64,000 bases of DNA from Nocardioides panzhihuensis (GTDB lineage Bacteria; Actinomycetota; Actinomycetes; Propionibacteriales; Nocardioidaceae). The DNA lies in the NCBI RefSeq assembly GCF_013408335.1, contig NZ_JACBZR010000001.1, positions 2,046,001-2,110,000 of the forward strand, given 5' to 3'. The notes under the pieces were generated by a model. It was not told where the DNA came from. It saw only the letters and a program-made list of their open reading frames with translations, and ran no database searches. Made by a program: the position numbers and the translations under genes. This document shows positions 51,062 to 59,605 of this stretch, in pieces; the first letter of the stretch is position 1; each line of letters begins with the position of its first letter.

Positions 51062-52090
51062 TCAGTAGGTGAGCTGGACCTTGGTCGCGAGCCGCTCGTC
51101 CATCAGTCGGTAGCCCTCGGCGGCCTCGGCGAACGGCAGCGCCTTGTCGAAGACCAGACCTGGGTTGATGGTGCCTTCCAGGGTGAGGCGCAGGAGGTCG
51201 GGCAGGTAGCGGCGTACCGGCGCCATCCCGCCCTTGAGACCCACGTTGGTGCGGAAGAGCGCGTTGACCGGGAGGTTGACGTCGTGCGGGACACCGACGA
51301 ACCCGACGGTCGCGCCTGGGCGTGCGACCTTCGAGGCAGTCTTGAAGGACTGGTCGGTGCCCACGCACTCGAGGACGTAGTCGGCGCCGATGCCGCCGGT
51401 GAGCTCGCGTACGGCGGCCTCACCCTCCTTCCCGCGGGCGACGACGATATCGGTGGCGCCGAACTTCTTGGCGATCTCCTGGCGGGTCTCGTGGCGCGAC
51501 ATCGCGACGACCCGCTCGGCGCCGAGCTGGGCGGCCGCGAGCACGCCGCACAGGCCGACCGCCCCGTCACCGACGACGACCGCGGTGCCGCCCCTGGCGC
51601 CGGATCCGAGGCCGGACATCACCGCGGCGTGCCAGCCGGTGGCCATCACGTCGGTGAGCGCGAGCAGGTCGGGATACATCGCCGGGTCCGGCGTCTCGTC
51701 GAGCTTGACCAGCGAGCCGTCGGCCTGGTTGACCAGCGCGTACTCGCTCTGGCCGCTGACGGTGAAGCCGAGGTTGTCGCAGACCGACTGGACGCCGGCG
51801 AGGCAGTGCGGACAGGTGTTGTCGCAGTGGTCGAAGGGGACGATCACGAAGTCGCCGGGCTTGAAGTCGCGTACGTCGGCGCCGACCTCCTCGATGACGC
51901 CGATGCACTCGTGACCGATGGTGCGCGGCTCCTCGATCTCGCCGTTGGCGCCGCGGTAGTTCCACAGGTCGGAGCCGCAGATGCAGGAGCCGACCACCTT
52001 CACGATCGCGTCGGTGGTCTTTACCAGTGTCGGATCGGGTACCTGGGTGAAGCGGATGTCGCCCACCCCGTGGATCGTCGTCGCATGCAT
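51062..52090 (-). CDS. Zinc-dependent alcohol dehydrogenase family protein
   Basis: 342 residues. Catalytic zinc ligands in GSCICGSDLWNYRG and GHECIGVIEEVG, structural zinc cysteines in DHCDNTCPHCLAGVQSVC, and NAD(P)-binding region VVGDGAVGLCGVLAA. Resembles threonine/formaldehyde-type MDR enzymes. Exact substrate unknown. ATG at 52090, divergent from the HTH-MurA gene. Confidence 0.88.
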   Translation of the reverse strand: MHATTIHGVGDIRFTQVPDPTLVKTTDAIVKVVGSCICGSDLWNYRGANGEIEEPRTIGHECIGVIEEVGADVRDFKPGDFVIVPFDHCDNTCPHCLAGVQSVCDNLGFTVSGQSEYALVNQADGSLVKLDETPDPAMYPDLLALTDVMATGWHAAVMSGLGSGARGGTAVVVGDGAVGLCGVLAAAQLGAERVVAMSRHETRQEIAKKFGATDIVVARGKEGEAAVRELTGGIGADYVLECVGTDQSFKTASKVARPGATVGFVGVPHDVNLPVNALFRTNVGLKGGMAPVRRYLPDLLRLTLEGTINPGLVFDKALPFAEAAEGYRLMDERLATKVQLTY

Positions 52091-52201
52091 GGTGGCATCC
52101 TGTCACCCGGCGTACGACCGTGTTGCACACAGTGGCCCTCCGGGGACGGGCCCACAGTGCAGGAACGAATCGCCGACACTTCGCGGGGAATCCAGGCATA
52201 T

Positions 52202-52213
52202 CTCATATATGAG
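52202..52213. promoter_or_regulatory. Palindrome upstream of HTH-MurA gene
   Basis: CTCATATATGAG is a perfect 12-bp palindrome ending 15 bp before the ATG. It is AT-rich in a GC-rich region and lies where an autoregulator would block the promoter or initiation; the XRE domain of the downstream protein is the obvious candidate. Confidence 0.55.
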
Positions 52214-52228
52214 TTACGGTGGTGCACC

Positions 52229-53755
52229 ATGACCGACGGATACAAAGGTCGTATCGGGAATCTGATTCGCGATGCGCGCAAGCACAAGGGCCTGACCCAG
52301 GCACAGCTCGCCGACCTTCTCAACACAAGCCAGAGCGCGATCAACCGCATCGAACAGGGGCAACAGAACCTTTCCCTGGAGATGATCGCCCGGGTCGGTG
52401 CCGCTCTCGACTCCTCCCTCGTCGACATCGGCGCCGGACCGACCCACCTGCGTGTCACCGGCCCGACGACCCTGTCCGGTGAGATCACGGTCAAGACCTC
52501 GAAGAACGCCGGGGTCGCCCTCCTGGTCGGCTCGCTCCTCAACCGGGGCCGTACGACGCTGCGCAAGGTCGCACGCATCGAAGAGGTCAACCGGATCATC
52601 GAGGTGCTCAACTCGATCGGCGTACAGACCCGCTGGCTCAACGACGACAACGACCTCGAGATCGTGCCGCCGAAGGAGCTGCGCCTCGACGCCGTCGACG
52701 AGACCGCCGCACGCCGCACGCGCTCGGTGATCATGTTCCTCGGGCCGCTGCTGCACCGTCTCGACAACTTCGAGCTCCCCTACGCCGGCGGCTGCAACCT
52801 CGGCACCCGCACCGTGGAGCCGCACCTGTCGGCCCTGCGCCCCTTCGGCCTCGAGGTCAAGGCGACCGATGGCGCCTACCACGCGACCGTCAACCGCGAG
52901 ATCCAGCCGGGCCGCCCGATCGTGCTGACCGAGCGTGGCGACACCGTCACCGAGAACGCCCTGATGGCTGCCGCCCTGCACCCGGGCACCACCGTGATCC
53001 GCAACGCCTCGTCCAACTACATGGTCCAGGACCTCTGCTTCTACCTGCAGAAGCTGGGCGTCGAGGTCGAGGGCATCGGCACCACCACGCTGCGCATCAC
53101 CGGCCGCGAGATCATCGACGTCGACGTCGACTACGCGCCGAGCGAGGACCCGATCGAGGCGATGTCGCTGCTGACCGCCGCGATCGTGACCGACTCCGAG
53201 ATCACCATCAAGCGGGTCCCGATCGAGTTCATGGAGATCGAGCTGGCGACCCTGGAGGAGATGGGCTTCAACTACACCCTCACCGAGGAGTACCTGGCGC
53301 TCAACGGCAAGACCCGCCTGGTCGACATCAACACCAAGCACTCGATCCTGCACGCGCCGCTGGACAAGATCCACCCGCTCCCCTTCCCCGGTCTCAACAT
53401 CGACAACCTGCCGTTCTTCGCCGCCATCGCCGCGGTGGCCCAGGGTCAGACGCTGCTGCACGACTGGGTCTACGAGAACCGCGCGATCTACCTGACCGAG
53501 CTCAACAAGCTCGGCGGCAACGTCACGCTCATGGACCCGCACCGGGTCATGATCGAGGGCCCTACGCACTTCTCCGGCACCGAGATCGTCTGCCCGCCGG
53601 CGCTGCGTCCCGCCGTCGTCATCCTGCTCGCGATGCTCGCCTCCAAGGGCACCTCGGTCCTGCGCTCGACCTACGTCATCGCCCGGGGTTACGAGGATCT
53701 CGCCGAGCGGCTCAACCAGCTCGGCGCGAACATCACCGCTTTCCGTGACATCTGA
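52229..53755 (+). CDS. MurA-like enolpyruvyl transferase with N-terminal XRE HTH domain
   Basis: 508 residues. Residues 8-65 are an XRE helix-turn-helix (LIRDARKHKGLTQAQLADLLNTSQSAINRIEQGQQNLSL), and 72-508 are the EPSP-synthase-type fold of UDP-GlcNAc 1-carboxyvinyltransferase. The KN pair (K92, N93), the catalytic Cys (C189 in GGCNLGTR) and R194 are kept. The usual PTD motif with the catalytic Asp reads FPGLNIDNLPF here, so activity needs proof. MurA starts peptidoglycan synthesis; this may be a sensor that uses the substrate-binding fold to regulate transcription, or an enzyme with self-control. Confidence 0.88.
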   Translation: MTDGYKGRIGNLIRDARKHKGLTQAQLADLLNTSQSAINRIEQGQQNLSLEMIARVGAALDSSLVDIGAGPTHLRVTGPTTLSGEITVKTSKNAGVALLVGSLLNRGRTTLRKVARIEEVNRIIEVLNSIGVQTRWLNDDNDLEIVPPKELRLDAVDETAARRTRSVIMFLGPLLHRLDNFELPYAGGCNLGTRTVEPHLSALRPFGLEVKATDGAYHATVNREIQPGRPIVLTERGDTVTENALMAAALHPGTTVIRNASSNYMVQDLCFYLQKLGVEVEGIGTTTLRITGREIIDVDVDYAPSEDPIEAMSLLTAAIVTDSEITIKRVPIEFMEIELATLEEMGFNYTLTEEYLALNGKTRLVDINTKHSILHAPLDKIHPLPFPGLNIDNLPFFAAIAAVAQGQTLLHDWVYENRAIYLTELNKLGGNVTLMDPHRVMIEGPTHFSGTEIVCPPALRPAVVILLAMLASKGTSVLRSTYVIARGYEDLAERLNQLGANITAFRDI

Positions 53756-53817
53756 GGCAGATCTGAGTCGCAACTGAGTCTCCGGGCTCACGCGAACGGG
53801 CGCTGACGGGTGGTTAG

Positions 53818-54660
53818 ATGCTCCCCGTGAAGGAGCAGAGACGACGCGTACGCGCCTATGCGCACCGTGGTGGAGCGCTCCATCCCGACCTGGTCGGGAT
53901 GGAGAACACCATGGAGGCGTTCCGGCATGCGGTGGAGCTCGGCTACACCCATCTCGAGACCGACGTGCACGTCACTCGTGACGGTGTGCTGCTCGCCTTC
54001 CACGACGAGGCGCTCGACAGGGTGACCGACGTCAGCGGGCTGATCGCGGAGATGACGTACGCCGAGGTGCAGGCAGCCCGCATCGGCGGCCAGCACGGCG
54101 TGCCGACGCTGGCCGAGCTCTTCGCGGCCTTCCCGGAGGCCACCTTCAACATCGACCTCAAGTCCGACGGGTCCGTCGGCGCCGTGGCCGAGCTGCTCGA
54201 GGCGACCGACCACGAGGACAAGGTCATCGTCGGCTCGTTCTCGAGGCGACGGCTGGAGAGGTTCCGGCGCCTGACCAACGGCCGGGTACGCACCTCGGCC
54301 CACCCGCGAGAGGTGCTGGCCTACCTGCTGGCGCCTACGGCCGGGATCGCCAAGCGGCTGGCCGGCGCCCGTTTCGACGCGTTCCAGATCCCGCACCGCC
54401 ACCGTCTTCCCGGGCCGCTGTCGATCCGGGTGGCGTCTCGTGGTCTCGTCCGCCGCGCCCACAAGGCGGGCAAGGAGGTCCACGTCTGGACCGTCGACGA
54501 CCCGGCCGAGATGGCGCGGCTGATCAAGCGCGACGTCGACGGTCTGATGACCGACCGCACCGACGTACTGAAAGCGTTCCTGCAGGAGCGTGGCCTGTGG
54601 GAGGCTACGACGCCTCGGGCTGAGCCCACCGAACAGAACGACGAGGAGCCCGAGAAGTGA
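53818..54660 (+). CDS. Glycerophosphodiester phosphodiesterase
   Basis: 280 residues of the GDPD TIM-barrel family: YAHRGGALHPDLVGMENTMEAFRHAVELGYTHLETDVHVTRDGVLLAFHDEALDRVT with catalytic His pair and acidic metal ligands, and VHVWTVDDPAEMARLIKRDVDGLMTDR at the end. Hydrolyses glycerophosphodiesters to glycerol-3-phosphate and an alcohol. The stop overlaps the MFS start by 4 bases. Confidence 0.88.
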   Translation: MLPVKEQRRRVRAYAHRGGALHPDLVGMENTMEAFRHAVELGYTHLETDVHVTRDGVLLAFHDEALDRVTDVSGLIAEMTYAEVQAARIGGQHGVPTLAELFAAFPEATFNIDLKSDGSVGAVAELLEATDHEDKVIVGSFSRRRLERFRRLTNGRVRTSAHPREVLAYLLAPTAGIAKRLAGARFDAFQIPHRHRLPGPLSIRVASRGLVRRAHKAGKEVHVWTVDDPAEMARLIKRDVDGLMTDRTDVLKAFLQERGLWEATTPRAEPTEQNDEEPEK

Positions 54661-56009
54661 GCACATCAGCCGGGATCGGCGACTTCAGTCCGGCCGAGCG
54701 GGCCAGGGAGCAGAAGGGCTGGTTCTTCACCGACTGGGCCGTCTCCGCGTTCCAGACGACGGTCGCCGGGGTGCTGTTCGCGCCCTACCTGATCGAGATC
54801 GCGAAGGCCGCCGCCGTCGACAACCGGATCGACGTGCTCGGGCTCTCGATCGCACCCGGGGCGCTGCCGTCGTACGTCATCACCTTCTCCACCCTGCTCT
54901 CGGCGCTGATCTATCCGCTGGTCGGAGCGATCGCCGACCGCACCTCGCGCAAGCCGGACCTGATGGTCGGCTTCGCCTGGGCCGGCGCGCTCTGTGCGGC
55001 GCTGCTGTTCTTCATGACCGGGGACAACTGGTGGTTCGGCTCGATCATGTTCATCATCGCCAACCTGTGCGCGGGCGCGGCGGTGGTGGTCAGCGACTCG
55101 ATCCTCCCGCTGATCTCGACCGAGGACGAGCGCGACCGGGTCTCCTCCATCGGTTGGGCCTATGGGTACGCCGGTGGCGGGCTGCTGCTCGCCGTCAACT
55201 TCCTCCTGGTCACCTTCGCCGACCCGCTCGGCCTCGGCACCGAGCTGGCCGTGCGGATCTCGATGCTCTCGGCCGGCCTGTGGTGGGCGGGCTTCATCAT
55301 CATCCCCTGGCGTCGGATCCGGCGACGCGAGCCCGCGGACGTCGAGAACGTCTCCGGTGGTGTCGTGGCGCGCTCCTTCGGTCAGCTGTTCGTGACGCTC
55401 AAGGAGCTGCCGAAGTATCCGGTCGCGCTGACGTTCCTGCTGGCCTACCTCTTCTTCAACGACGGCATCCAGACCGTGATCAGCTCGGCTTCGATCTACG
55501 GCGTCGAGGAGCTCGGATTCGAGACCGGCACGATGCTCGGCATCTATCTGCTGGTGCAGTTCGTCGCGGTCGGCGGGGCGATCTTCTTCGGGCGGCTGGC
55601 CAAGGTCTTCGGCGCCAAGCGGGTGATCCTCGGTGGGCTGGTCGGCTGGATGGCCATCGTCGTCGCCGCCTACTTCGTGCCGGAGCGCACTCTGCTGCCG
55701 CTTCTGATCGTCGCCGTCGGGATCGGTCTGGTCATGGGCGGCACCCAGGCACTGGCGCGCTCGTACTTCTCGCTGTTCATCCCGGCCGGCAAGGAGGCGG
55801 AGTACTTCAGCCTCTACCACGCCATGGACCGTGGCACCTCGTGGCTCGGCACCCTCGTCTTCGGGCTCGTCTACCAGCTCACCGACTCCTACCGGCCGGC
55901 GATCCTGGCGCTGATCGCCTTCTTCGTCCTCGGTGGCGCGCTGCTCGCACTGGTGAACACCGCGAAGGGCATCGAGCAGGCCGGCAACCGGGCACCCCAA
56001 CGAGTCTGA
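54657..56009 (+). CDS. MFS transporter, Atg22/UMF1-like
   Basis: 450 residues with 12 predicted helices of the UMF1/Atg22 type: GWFFTDWAVSAFQTTVAGVLFAPYLIEIA at the start, ALIYPLVGAIADRTSRKPDLM after helix 3, and a GLVMGGTQALARSYFSLFIPAGKEAEYFSLYHAMDR motif in the second half. Substrate unknown; amino acids are exported by the yeast homologue. GTG start, coupled to the GDPD gene. Confidence 0.87.
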   Translation: MSTSAGIGDFSPAERAREQKGWFFTDWAVSAFQTTVAGVLFAPYLIEIAKAAAVDNRIDVLGLSIAPGALPSYVITFSTLLSALIYPLVGAIADRTSRKPDLMVGFAWAGALCAALLFFMTGDNWWFGSIMFIIANLCAGAAVVVSDSILPLISTEDERDRVSSIGWAYGYAGGGLLLAVNFLLVTFADPLGLGTELAVRISMLSAGLWWAGFIIIPWRRIRRREPADVENVSGGVVARSFGQLFVTLKELPKYPVALTFLLAYLFFNDGIQTVISSASIYGVEELGFETGTMLGIYLLVQFVAVGGAIFFGRLAKVFGAKRVILGGLVGWMAIVVAAYFVPERTLLPLLIVAVGIGLVMGGTQALARSYFSLFIPAGKEAEYFSLYHAMDRGTSWLGTLVFGLVYQLTDSYRPAILALIAFFVLGGALLALVNTAKGIEQAGNRAPQRV

Positions 56010-56091
56010 GGCCCTCAGGACTTTCTCAGGGAGATCCGCAGGTCAGGCGAGTCCTGTATCGAACACCACGGCGAGAACCTCGACATTTCAC

Positions 56092-56117
56092 GGAATCATC
56101 ACCTCCTCTGTACCGTT
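56092..56117 (+). promoter_or_regulatory. SigR-type promoter of rbpA
   Basis: GGAAT (56092-56096), exactly 18 bases, then GTT (56115-56117) matches the actinobacterial SigR/SigH consensus GGAAT-N18-GTT. In Streptomyces rbpA belongs to the SigR disulfide-stress regulon, so a stress-inducible leader of about 90 bases before the ATG at 56217 is expected. Confidence 0.7.
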
Positions 56118-56216
56118 GCAGGTACGAAGAGGCCTGACCGGCCTGTGTTATGAGTCCGCAGACCGCCTCGCTCTTCAGTTCATTCAACGGGGGACGATCG
56201 ACTCAGGAGGTGCTTC

Positions 56217-56603
56217 ATGGCCGAGCGCACGTTGCGCGGCGCCCGACTGGGCGGACAAAGTTTTGAGGACGAACGCGGGATCGAGTTCGCGGGCCGCCAG
56301 CAGGTGGCCTACCGATGCCCGCAGGGCCACGACTTCGAGATCACGATGTCGGACGAGGCCGAGGTTCCGGCGATCTGGGAGTGCCCGCGCTGCGGCATGG
56401 AAGCTCTCAACCTCTCCGGCGCCAAGCCTGAGGAGAAGGCCGAGAAGCCTGCGCGTACGCACTGGGACATGCTCCTGGAGCGGCGCTCGGAGAAGGAGCT
56501 CGAGGACATCCTCAAGGAGCGCCTCGACCTGCTTCGCGGCGGCGAGATCGGCCCGGCTCACCTGCACCGCAAGGGACCGGGGAAGAAGAAGGCCAACGCC
56601 TGA
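56217..56603 (+). CDS. rbpA: RNA polymerase-binding protein RbpA
   Basis: 128 residues, the usual RbpA length. N-terminal tail RTLRGARLGGQSFEDERG, core with C34, H38, C55 and C58 in YRCPQGHDFEI and WECPRCGME (zinc-type core seen in some RbpA), and the C-terminal sigma-interacting helix RTHWDMLLERRSEKELEDILKERLDLLR. It stabilises RNA polymerase open complexes with group 1 sigma factors in actinobacteria. Monocistronic, SigR-type promoter upstream and a strong terminator downstream. Confidence 0.95.
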   Translation: MAERTLRGARLGGQSFEDERGIEFAGRQQVAYRCPQGHDFEITMSDEAEVPAIWECPRCGMEALNLSGAKPEEKAEKPARTHWDMLLERRSEKELEDILKERLDLLRGGEIGPAHLHRKGPGKKKANA

Positions 56604-56618
56604 CTTCTGCTACACCTG

Positions 56619-56668
56619 AGATACGCCGATGGCGGCCTTCCAGCTGGAAGGCCGCCATCGGCGTATCT
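56619..56668. terminator. Perfect 25-bp-arm bidirectional terminator
   Basis: Arms 56619-56643 and 56644-56668 are exact reverse complements with no spacer, centred on CAG|CTG, so a long hairpin with a few-base loop can form in RNA from either strand. It separates rbpA (plus) from the convergent fxsA (minus). No T-run, but the stem is very stable. Confidence 0.8.
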
Positions 56669-56687
56669 GGTGATCTCGCAGACGTTC

Positions 56688-57167
56688 CTAGGCCAGATTG
56701 TCCTTGTCGATGACCTCGCCGGTGACGATGTCGTCGTTGCGGGGCCGGGCGCCGGGTCCGAACGTGGAGGGCATAGCGGCGGTGACCAGGCGCTTCTGCA
56801 CGACCGTGGCCAGGATGCGGCGGAAGAACGGCCGGGTGAACGGCAGGATCAGCACGATGCCGAAGATGTCGGTCACGAAGCCGGGGCTGAGCATCAGCGC
56901 GCCACCGAGCAGGATCAGCGCGCCGTCGGCGATCTCGTTGGACGGGAGCTTGCCCGAGGAAAGCGCCGTCGACAGCGCGGACCATGCTCGGGATCCCTCG
57001 CGGCGCATCAGCCAGGCGCCGAAGATCGAGTCGGCGATCAGCAGCAGGATCGTCCACCACACGCCGATGACCTGACCGACCTGGATGAGCACGAACAGCT
57101 CGGCCAGCGGGATCACCAGGAACAGAAGCACCAGCACCCAAGAGAACCGGCGGCGGCGCGTGGTCAT
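56688..57167 (-). CDS. fxsA: FxsA-family membrane protein
   Basis: 159 residues with three or four hydrophobic helices: SWVLVLLFLVIPLAELFVLIQVGQVIGVWWTILLLIADSIFGAWLMRREGSRAWSAL then GALILLGGALMLSPGFVTDIFGIVLILPFTRPFFRRIL, the standard FxsA pattern. Suppresses phage T7 exclusion in E. coli; role here unknown. ATG overlaps the mannosyltransferase stop by 4 bases. Confidence 0.88.
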   Translation of the reverse strand: MTTRRRRFSWVLVLLFLVIPLAELFVLIQVGQVIGVWWTILLLIADSIFGAWLMRREGSRAWSALSTALSSGKLPSNEIADGALILLGGALMLSPGFVTDIFGIVLILPFTRPFFRRILATVVQKRLVTAAMPSTFGPGARPRNDDIVTGEVIDKDNLA

Positions 57168-57964
57168 CGACGGCCTCCCGCGAGACGGTCCAGGCCGAAG
57201 CGGCGCAGCAGGCGGAGCAGCTGGTCGCGGCGTTCGGCCAGGCCCCAGCGGGTCACCCGGCGCATCGACTCGGCGGCGACCGCAGAGCTCATCTTCGACT
57301 CGCCCCGGATCCGCTCGATGAACTGGATCGGGACCTCCTTGACCGTGAGGCCGGCCCGCAGCGTACGCGTCACCATCTCGGTCTGGAAGACATAACCGGT
57401 CGACTCGACGCTGCTCAGCTGCAGCTTCTCCAGCGTCGTACGCCGGAAGAGGCGGTAGCCGGCGGTGGCGTCGTGGACGCCGATACCGAGCAGGAGACGG
57501 ACGTAGAGGTTGCCGCCCACCGACAGCAGCCGTCGCGACAGCGGCCAGTTGACCACGGAACCGCCGCGGATCCAGCGGGCACCGATCACCAGGTCGGCCG
57601 ACGGGATGGCGTCGAGGAGCAGATGGAGCTCCTCGGGCTGGTGGGAGCCGTCGGCGTCCATCTCCCCGACGAGGTCGTAGCCCTGCTCGATGGCCCACCC
57701 GAAGCCATGGAGGTACGCAGCTCCCAGGCCGGCCTTCTCGGCGCGGTGCAGCACGTGGATCTGGCCGTCGTTGTCAGCCAGCTCGTTGGCGATCGTGCCG
57801 GTCCCGTCAGGGGAGCCGTCGTCGACGATCAGCACGTCGACGCGCGGCTGCGCCTTGCGCAGCCGTCCTACGATCCAGGCGAGGTTGTCCGCCTCGTTAT
57901 AGGTCGGGATGACCATCACCGCCCGGCCGATCTCGGTCCAGGGTGGAAGCTGCTCGTTCGTCAC
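57164..57964 (-). CDS. Polyprenol monophosphomannose synthase (GT2)
   Basis: 266 residues of glycosyltransferase family 2: VMVIPTYNEADNLAWIVGRL, LIVDDGSPDGTG, GLGAAYLHGFGWAIEQGYDLVGEMDADGSHQPEELHLLL and SGGNLYVRLLLG-type segment, as in actinobacterial Ppm1. Makes polyprenyl-phosphomannose for lipoglycan and O-mannosylation. The start is a GTG at 57964. Coupled to fxsA. Confidence 0.89.
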   Translation of the reverse strand: MTNEQLPPWTEIGRAVMVIPTYNEADNLAWIVGRLRKAQPRVDVLIVDDGSPDGTGTIANELADNDGQIHVLHRAEKAGLGAAYLHGFGWAIEQGYDLVGEMDADGSHQPEELHLLLDAIPSADLVIGARWIRGGSVVNWPLSRRLLSVGGNLYVRLLLGIGVHDATAGYRLFRRTTLEKLQLSSVESTGYVFQTEMVTRTLRAGLTVKEVPIQFIERIRGESKMSSAVAAESMRRVTRWGLAERRDQLLRLLRRFGLDRLAGGRR

Positions 57965-58460
57965 GTAACGCCGGCCTTGTCGAGGAATGGGGTGGAGATC
58001 ACAGGATATCGGCCCATCGGTCGAACCCAAGATCCCCGAACCCGCCGGCCTCCAGCGCTGTGCGCACGGCGAAGCGAGCGCCGACGACGCAGAGCGCGGG
58101 AGGACCAAGACGTTCTTCGGGCCGTTCCGATCCTTGCTGGAGACAAGGGGACGATCGTTGTCTAAGGGCGCCTTGGCCCTCCCGCGTTGCCCTCGCGGTC
58201 ATGGACCGCGCCCGCGAAAACGAATCGAAGGCATGCCTGGTTCGACACCCCCGACCCGATTCGTCGAGCGCCGGTCCGCCGACCGCAACTCTGCCTGGGC
58301 GAACATTGCCACCATCACCCGCTGGCTCTGCGTAAGTCAACACGGTGCTGACCTGCGGAAACAGATGTTTCCGCAGGTCAGCAGCAGCCTGCTGGGCGCG
58401 AAAAAGGAAGGAATTCTCGAGGAACCTCGGCGTGTCGCCTTCGCGTACCCGTTACGGCCT
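57965..58460. other. Intergenic region without a supported gene
   Basis: The 496 bases between the mannosyltransferase start and the kal stop hold open frames on both strands, but none has a recognisable domain, codon pattern or ribosome-binding site that I would trust. The only clear structure is a 16-bp-arm hairpin at 58347-58382. The left part must carry the promoter of the ppm-fxsA pair. Confidence 0.6.
58347..58382. terminator. Strong hairpin downstream of the lysine operon
   Basis: Perfect 16-bp arms GCTGACCTGCGGAAAC and its complement with a 4-base loop AGAT, about 80 bp after the kal stop on the minus strand. No clean T-run, but it is well placed to end the kdd-kal transcript. Confidence 0.65.
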
Positions 58461-58859
58461 TCAGGGAACGACGACGGTCCCTCGCGCGAAGGTGGCGAGG
58501 ACCGGCTCCGCCAGCATCTCGGCGGCCCCCGGACTGGCCTCGGTCGCGGCGCCTCGGGCCACGACGTACACGGCGAACTCCATCACCCGGGACCGGGTCC
58601 CGGCCTTGATCAGCTCGCAGCTGATCTCCAGGACGTCGCCGGCACGCACGGGGGCCTTGAACTGCACGTCGTCGTAGGAGGCGAAGAGTCCCTCATCGCC
58701 GTCGGTGCGGATGCACATCTCGGTCGCGACGTCGCCGAAGAGCCCCAGGCTGTAGGCGCCGTCGACCAGGTTCCCGGCGTAGTGGGCGTGGGAGTAGGGC
58801 ACATAGCGGCGGTGGACGACCTTGGTGCCGATTTCGGGGCCGATCTGCGGCGACGTCAT
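58461..58859 (-). CDS. kal: 3-aminobutyryl-CoA ammonia-lyase (hotdog fold)
   Basis: 132-residue hotdog protein: HRRYVPYSHAHYAGNLVDGAYSLGLFGDVATEM with the SHAHYAGNLV active-site type and APVRAGDVLEISCEL. Family and place (last gene after kamE) fit Kal, which removes ammonia from L-3-aminobutyryl-CoA to give crotonyl-CoA in lysine fermentation. ATG overlaps the kamE stop. Confidence 0.83.
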   Translation of the reverse strand: MTSPQIGPEIGTKVVHRRYVPYSHAHYAGNLVDGAYSLGLFGDVATEMCIRTDGDEGLFASYDDVQFKAPVRAGDVLEISCELIKAGTRSRVMEFAVYVVARGAATEASPGAAEMLAEPVLATFARGTVVVP

Positions 58860-59605
58860 GCGGCGGGCTCCTTCGCGGTGGTGCGGTGGACGAGATAGGA
58901 GGCGACCTCGGCAGGTGTCGTGCCGCGGCCGAAGATGCGGTCGACGCCGAGCTCGGTGGTCATCGACTCGTCGAAACGCGGCCCGCCGGCGACCAGCAGC
59001 GGCCGCTCCCCCGCCGGATAGGCCTCGCGGAAGGCCGCCGACATCTCCCGGGTGTTGAGCAGGTGCGCGTCGCGCTGGGTGACGACCTGGGAGACGAGCA
59101 CGGCGTCGGCGCGCCGGGTGACGGCGGCCTCGACCAGGGAGGGCACGGAGACCTGGGCGCCGAGGTTCACGACCTCGATCTCCTTGTAGTACTCCAGGCC
59201 CTTCTCCCCCGCGAACCCCTTGATGTTGAGTATCGCGTCGATCCCGACGGTGTGGGCGTCGGTGCCGATGCAGGCGCCGACGACGACGAGCGGACGCCGC
59301 AGCGTCTCCTTGATCACCGCGTTCGCCTCCTTGGGCGTCAGCAGCGGGAAGTCGCGCTCGACGACCTGGACTTTGTCGACGTCGACCAGGTGGTTGACCT
59401 GCCCATAGACGACGAAGAAGGTGAAGTCGTCCCCCATCGGCTTGGAGTGGACGACCATCGCCGGCTCCATGCCCATCTTGTTGGCCAGCTGCAGCGCGGC
59501 GCCGTCGGCGACCTTGCTGTGCTTCATCGGCAACGTGAAGGAGACCTGGACCATCCCGTCCCCGGTGGTGTCGCCGTAGGGCCTGATCAGGTTTCCTTGG
59601 CTCAT
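58856..59605 (-). CDS. kamE: Beta-lysine 5,6-aminomutase beta subunit (cobalamin-binding)
   Basis: 249 residues with the adenosylcobalamin-binding motif DxHxxG at 116-121 (DAHTVG) in GACIGTDAHTVGIDAILNIKG. K129 lies 11 residues after the axial His, the same step as His133/Lys144 of the clostridial enzyme, so it is the likely PLP lysine. The C-terminal Rossmann-like B12 domain follows (VLVSQVVTQRDAHL, LLVAGGPRF). Works with KamD to move the terminal amino group of beta-lysine to C5. Confidence 0.9.
   Translation of the reverse strand: MSQGNLIRPYGDTTGDGMVQVSFTLPMKHSKVADGAALQLANKMGMEPAMVVHSKPMGDDFTFFVVYGQVNHLVDVDKVQVVERDFPLLTPKEANAVIKETLRRPLVVVGACIGTDAHTVGIDAILNIKGFAGEKGLEYYKEIEVVNLGAQVSVPSLVEAAVTRRADAVLVSQVVTQRDAHLLNTREMSAAFREAYPAGERPLLVAGGPRFDESMTTELGVDRIFGRGTTPAEVASYLVHRTTAKEPAA

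Noticed and set aside
52214..53791. Long open frame antisense to the HTH-MurA gene
   Set aside because: Typical high-GC shadow frame rich in Val, Asp, Arg and Gly with no domain; the plus-strand gene is unambiguous.
57999..58343. 114-residue open frame on the minus strand in the gap before ppm
   Set aside because: No domain, no ribosome-binding site and an Arg/Gly-rich composition typical of spurious frames in this GC range.
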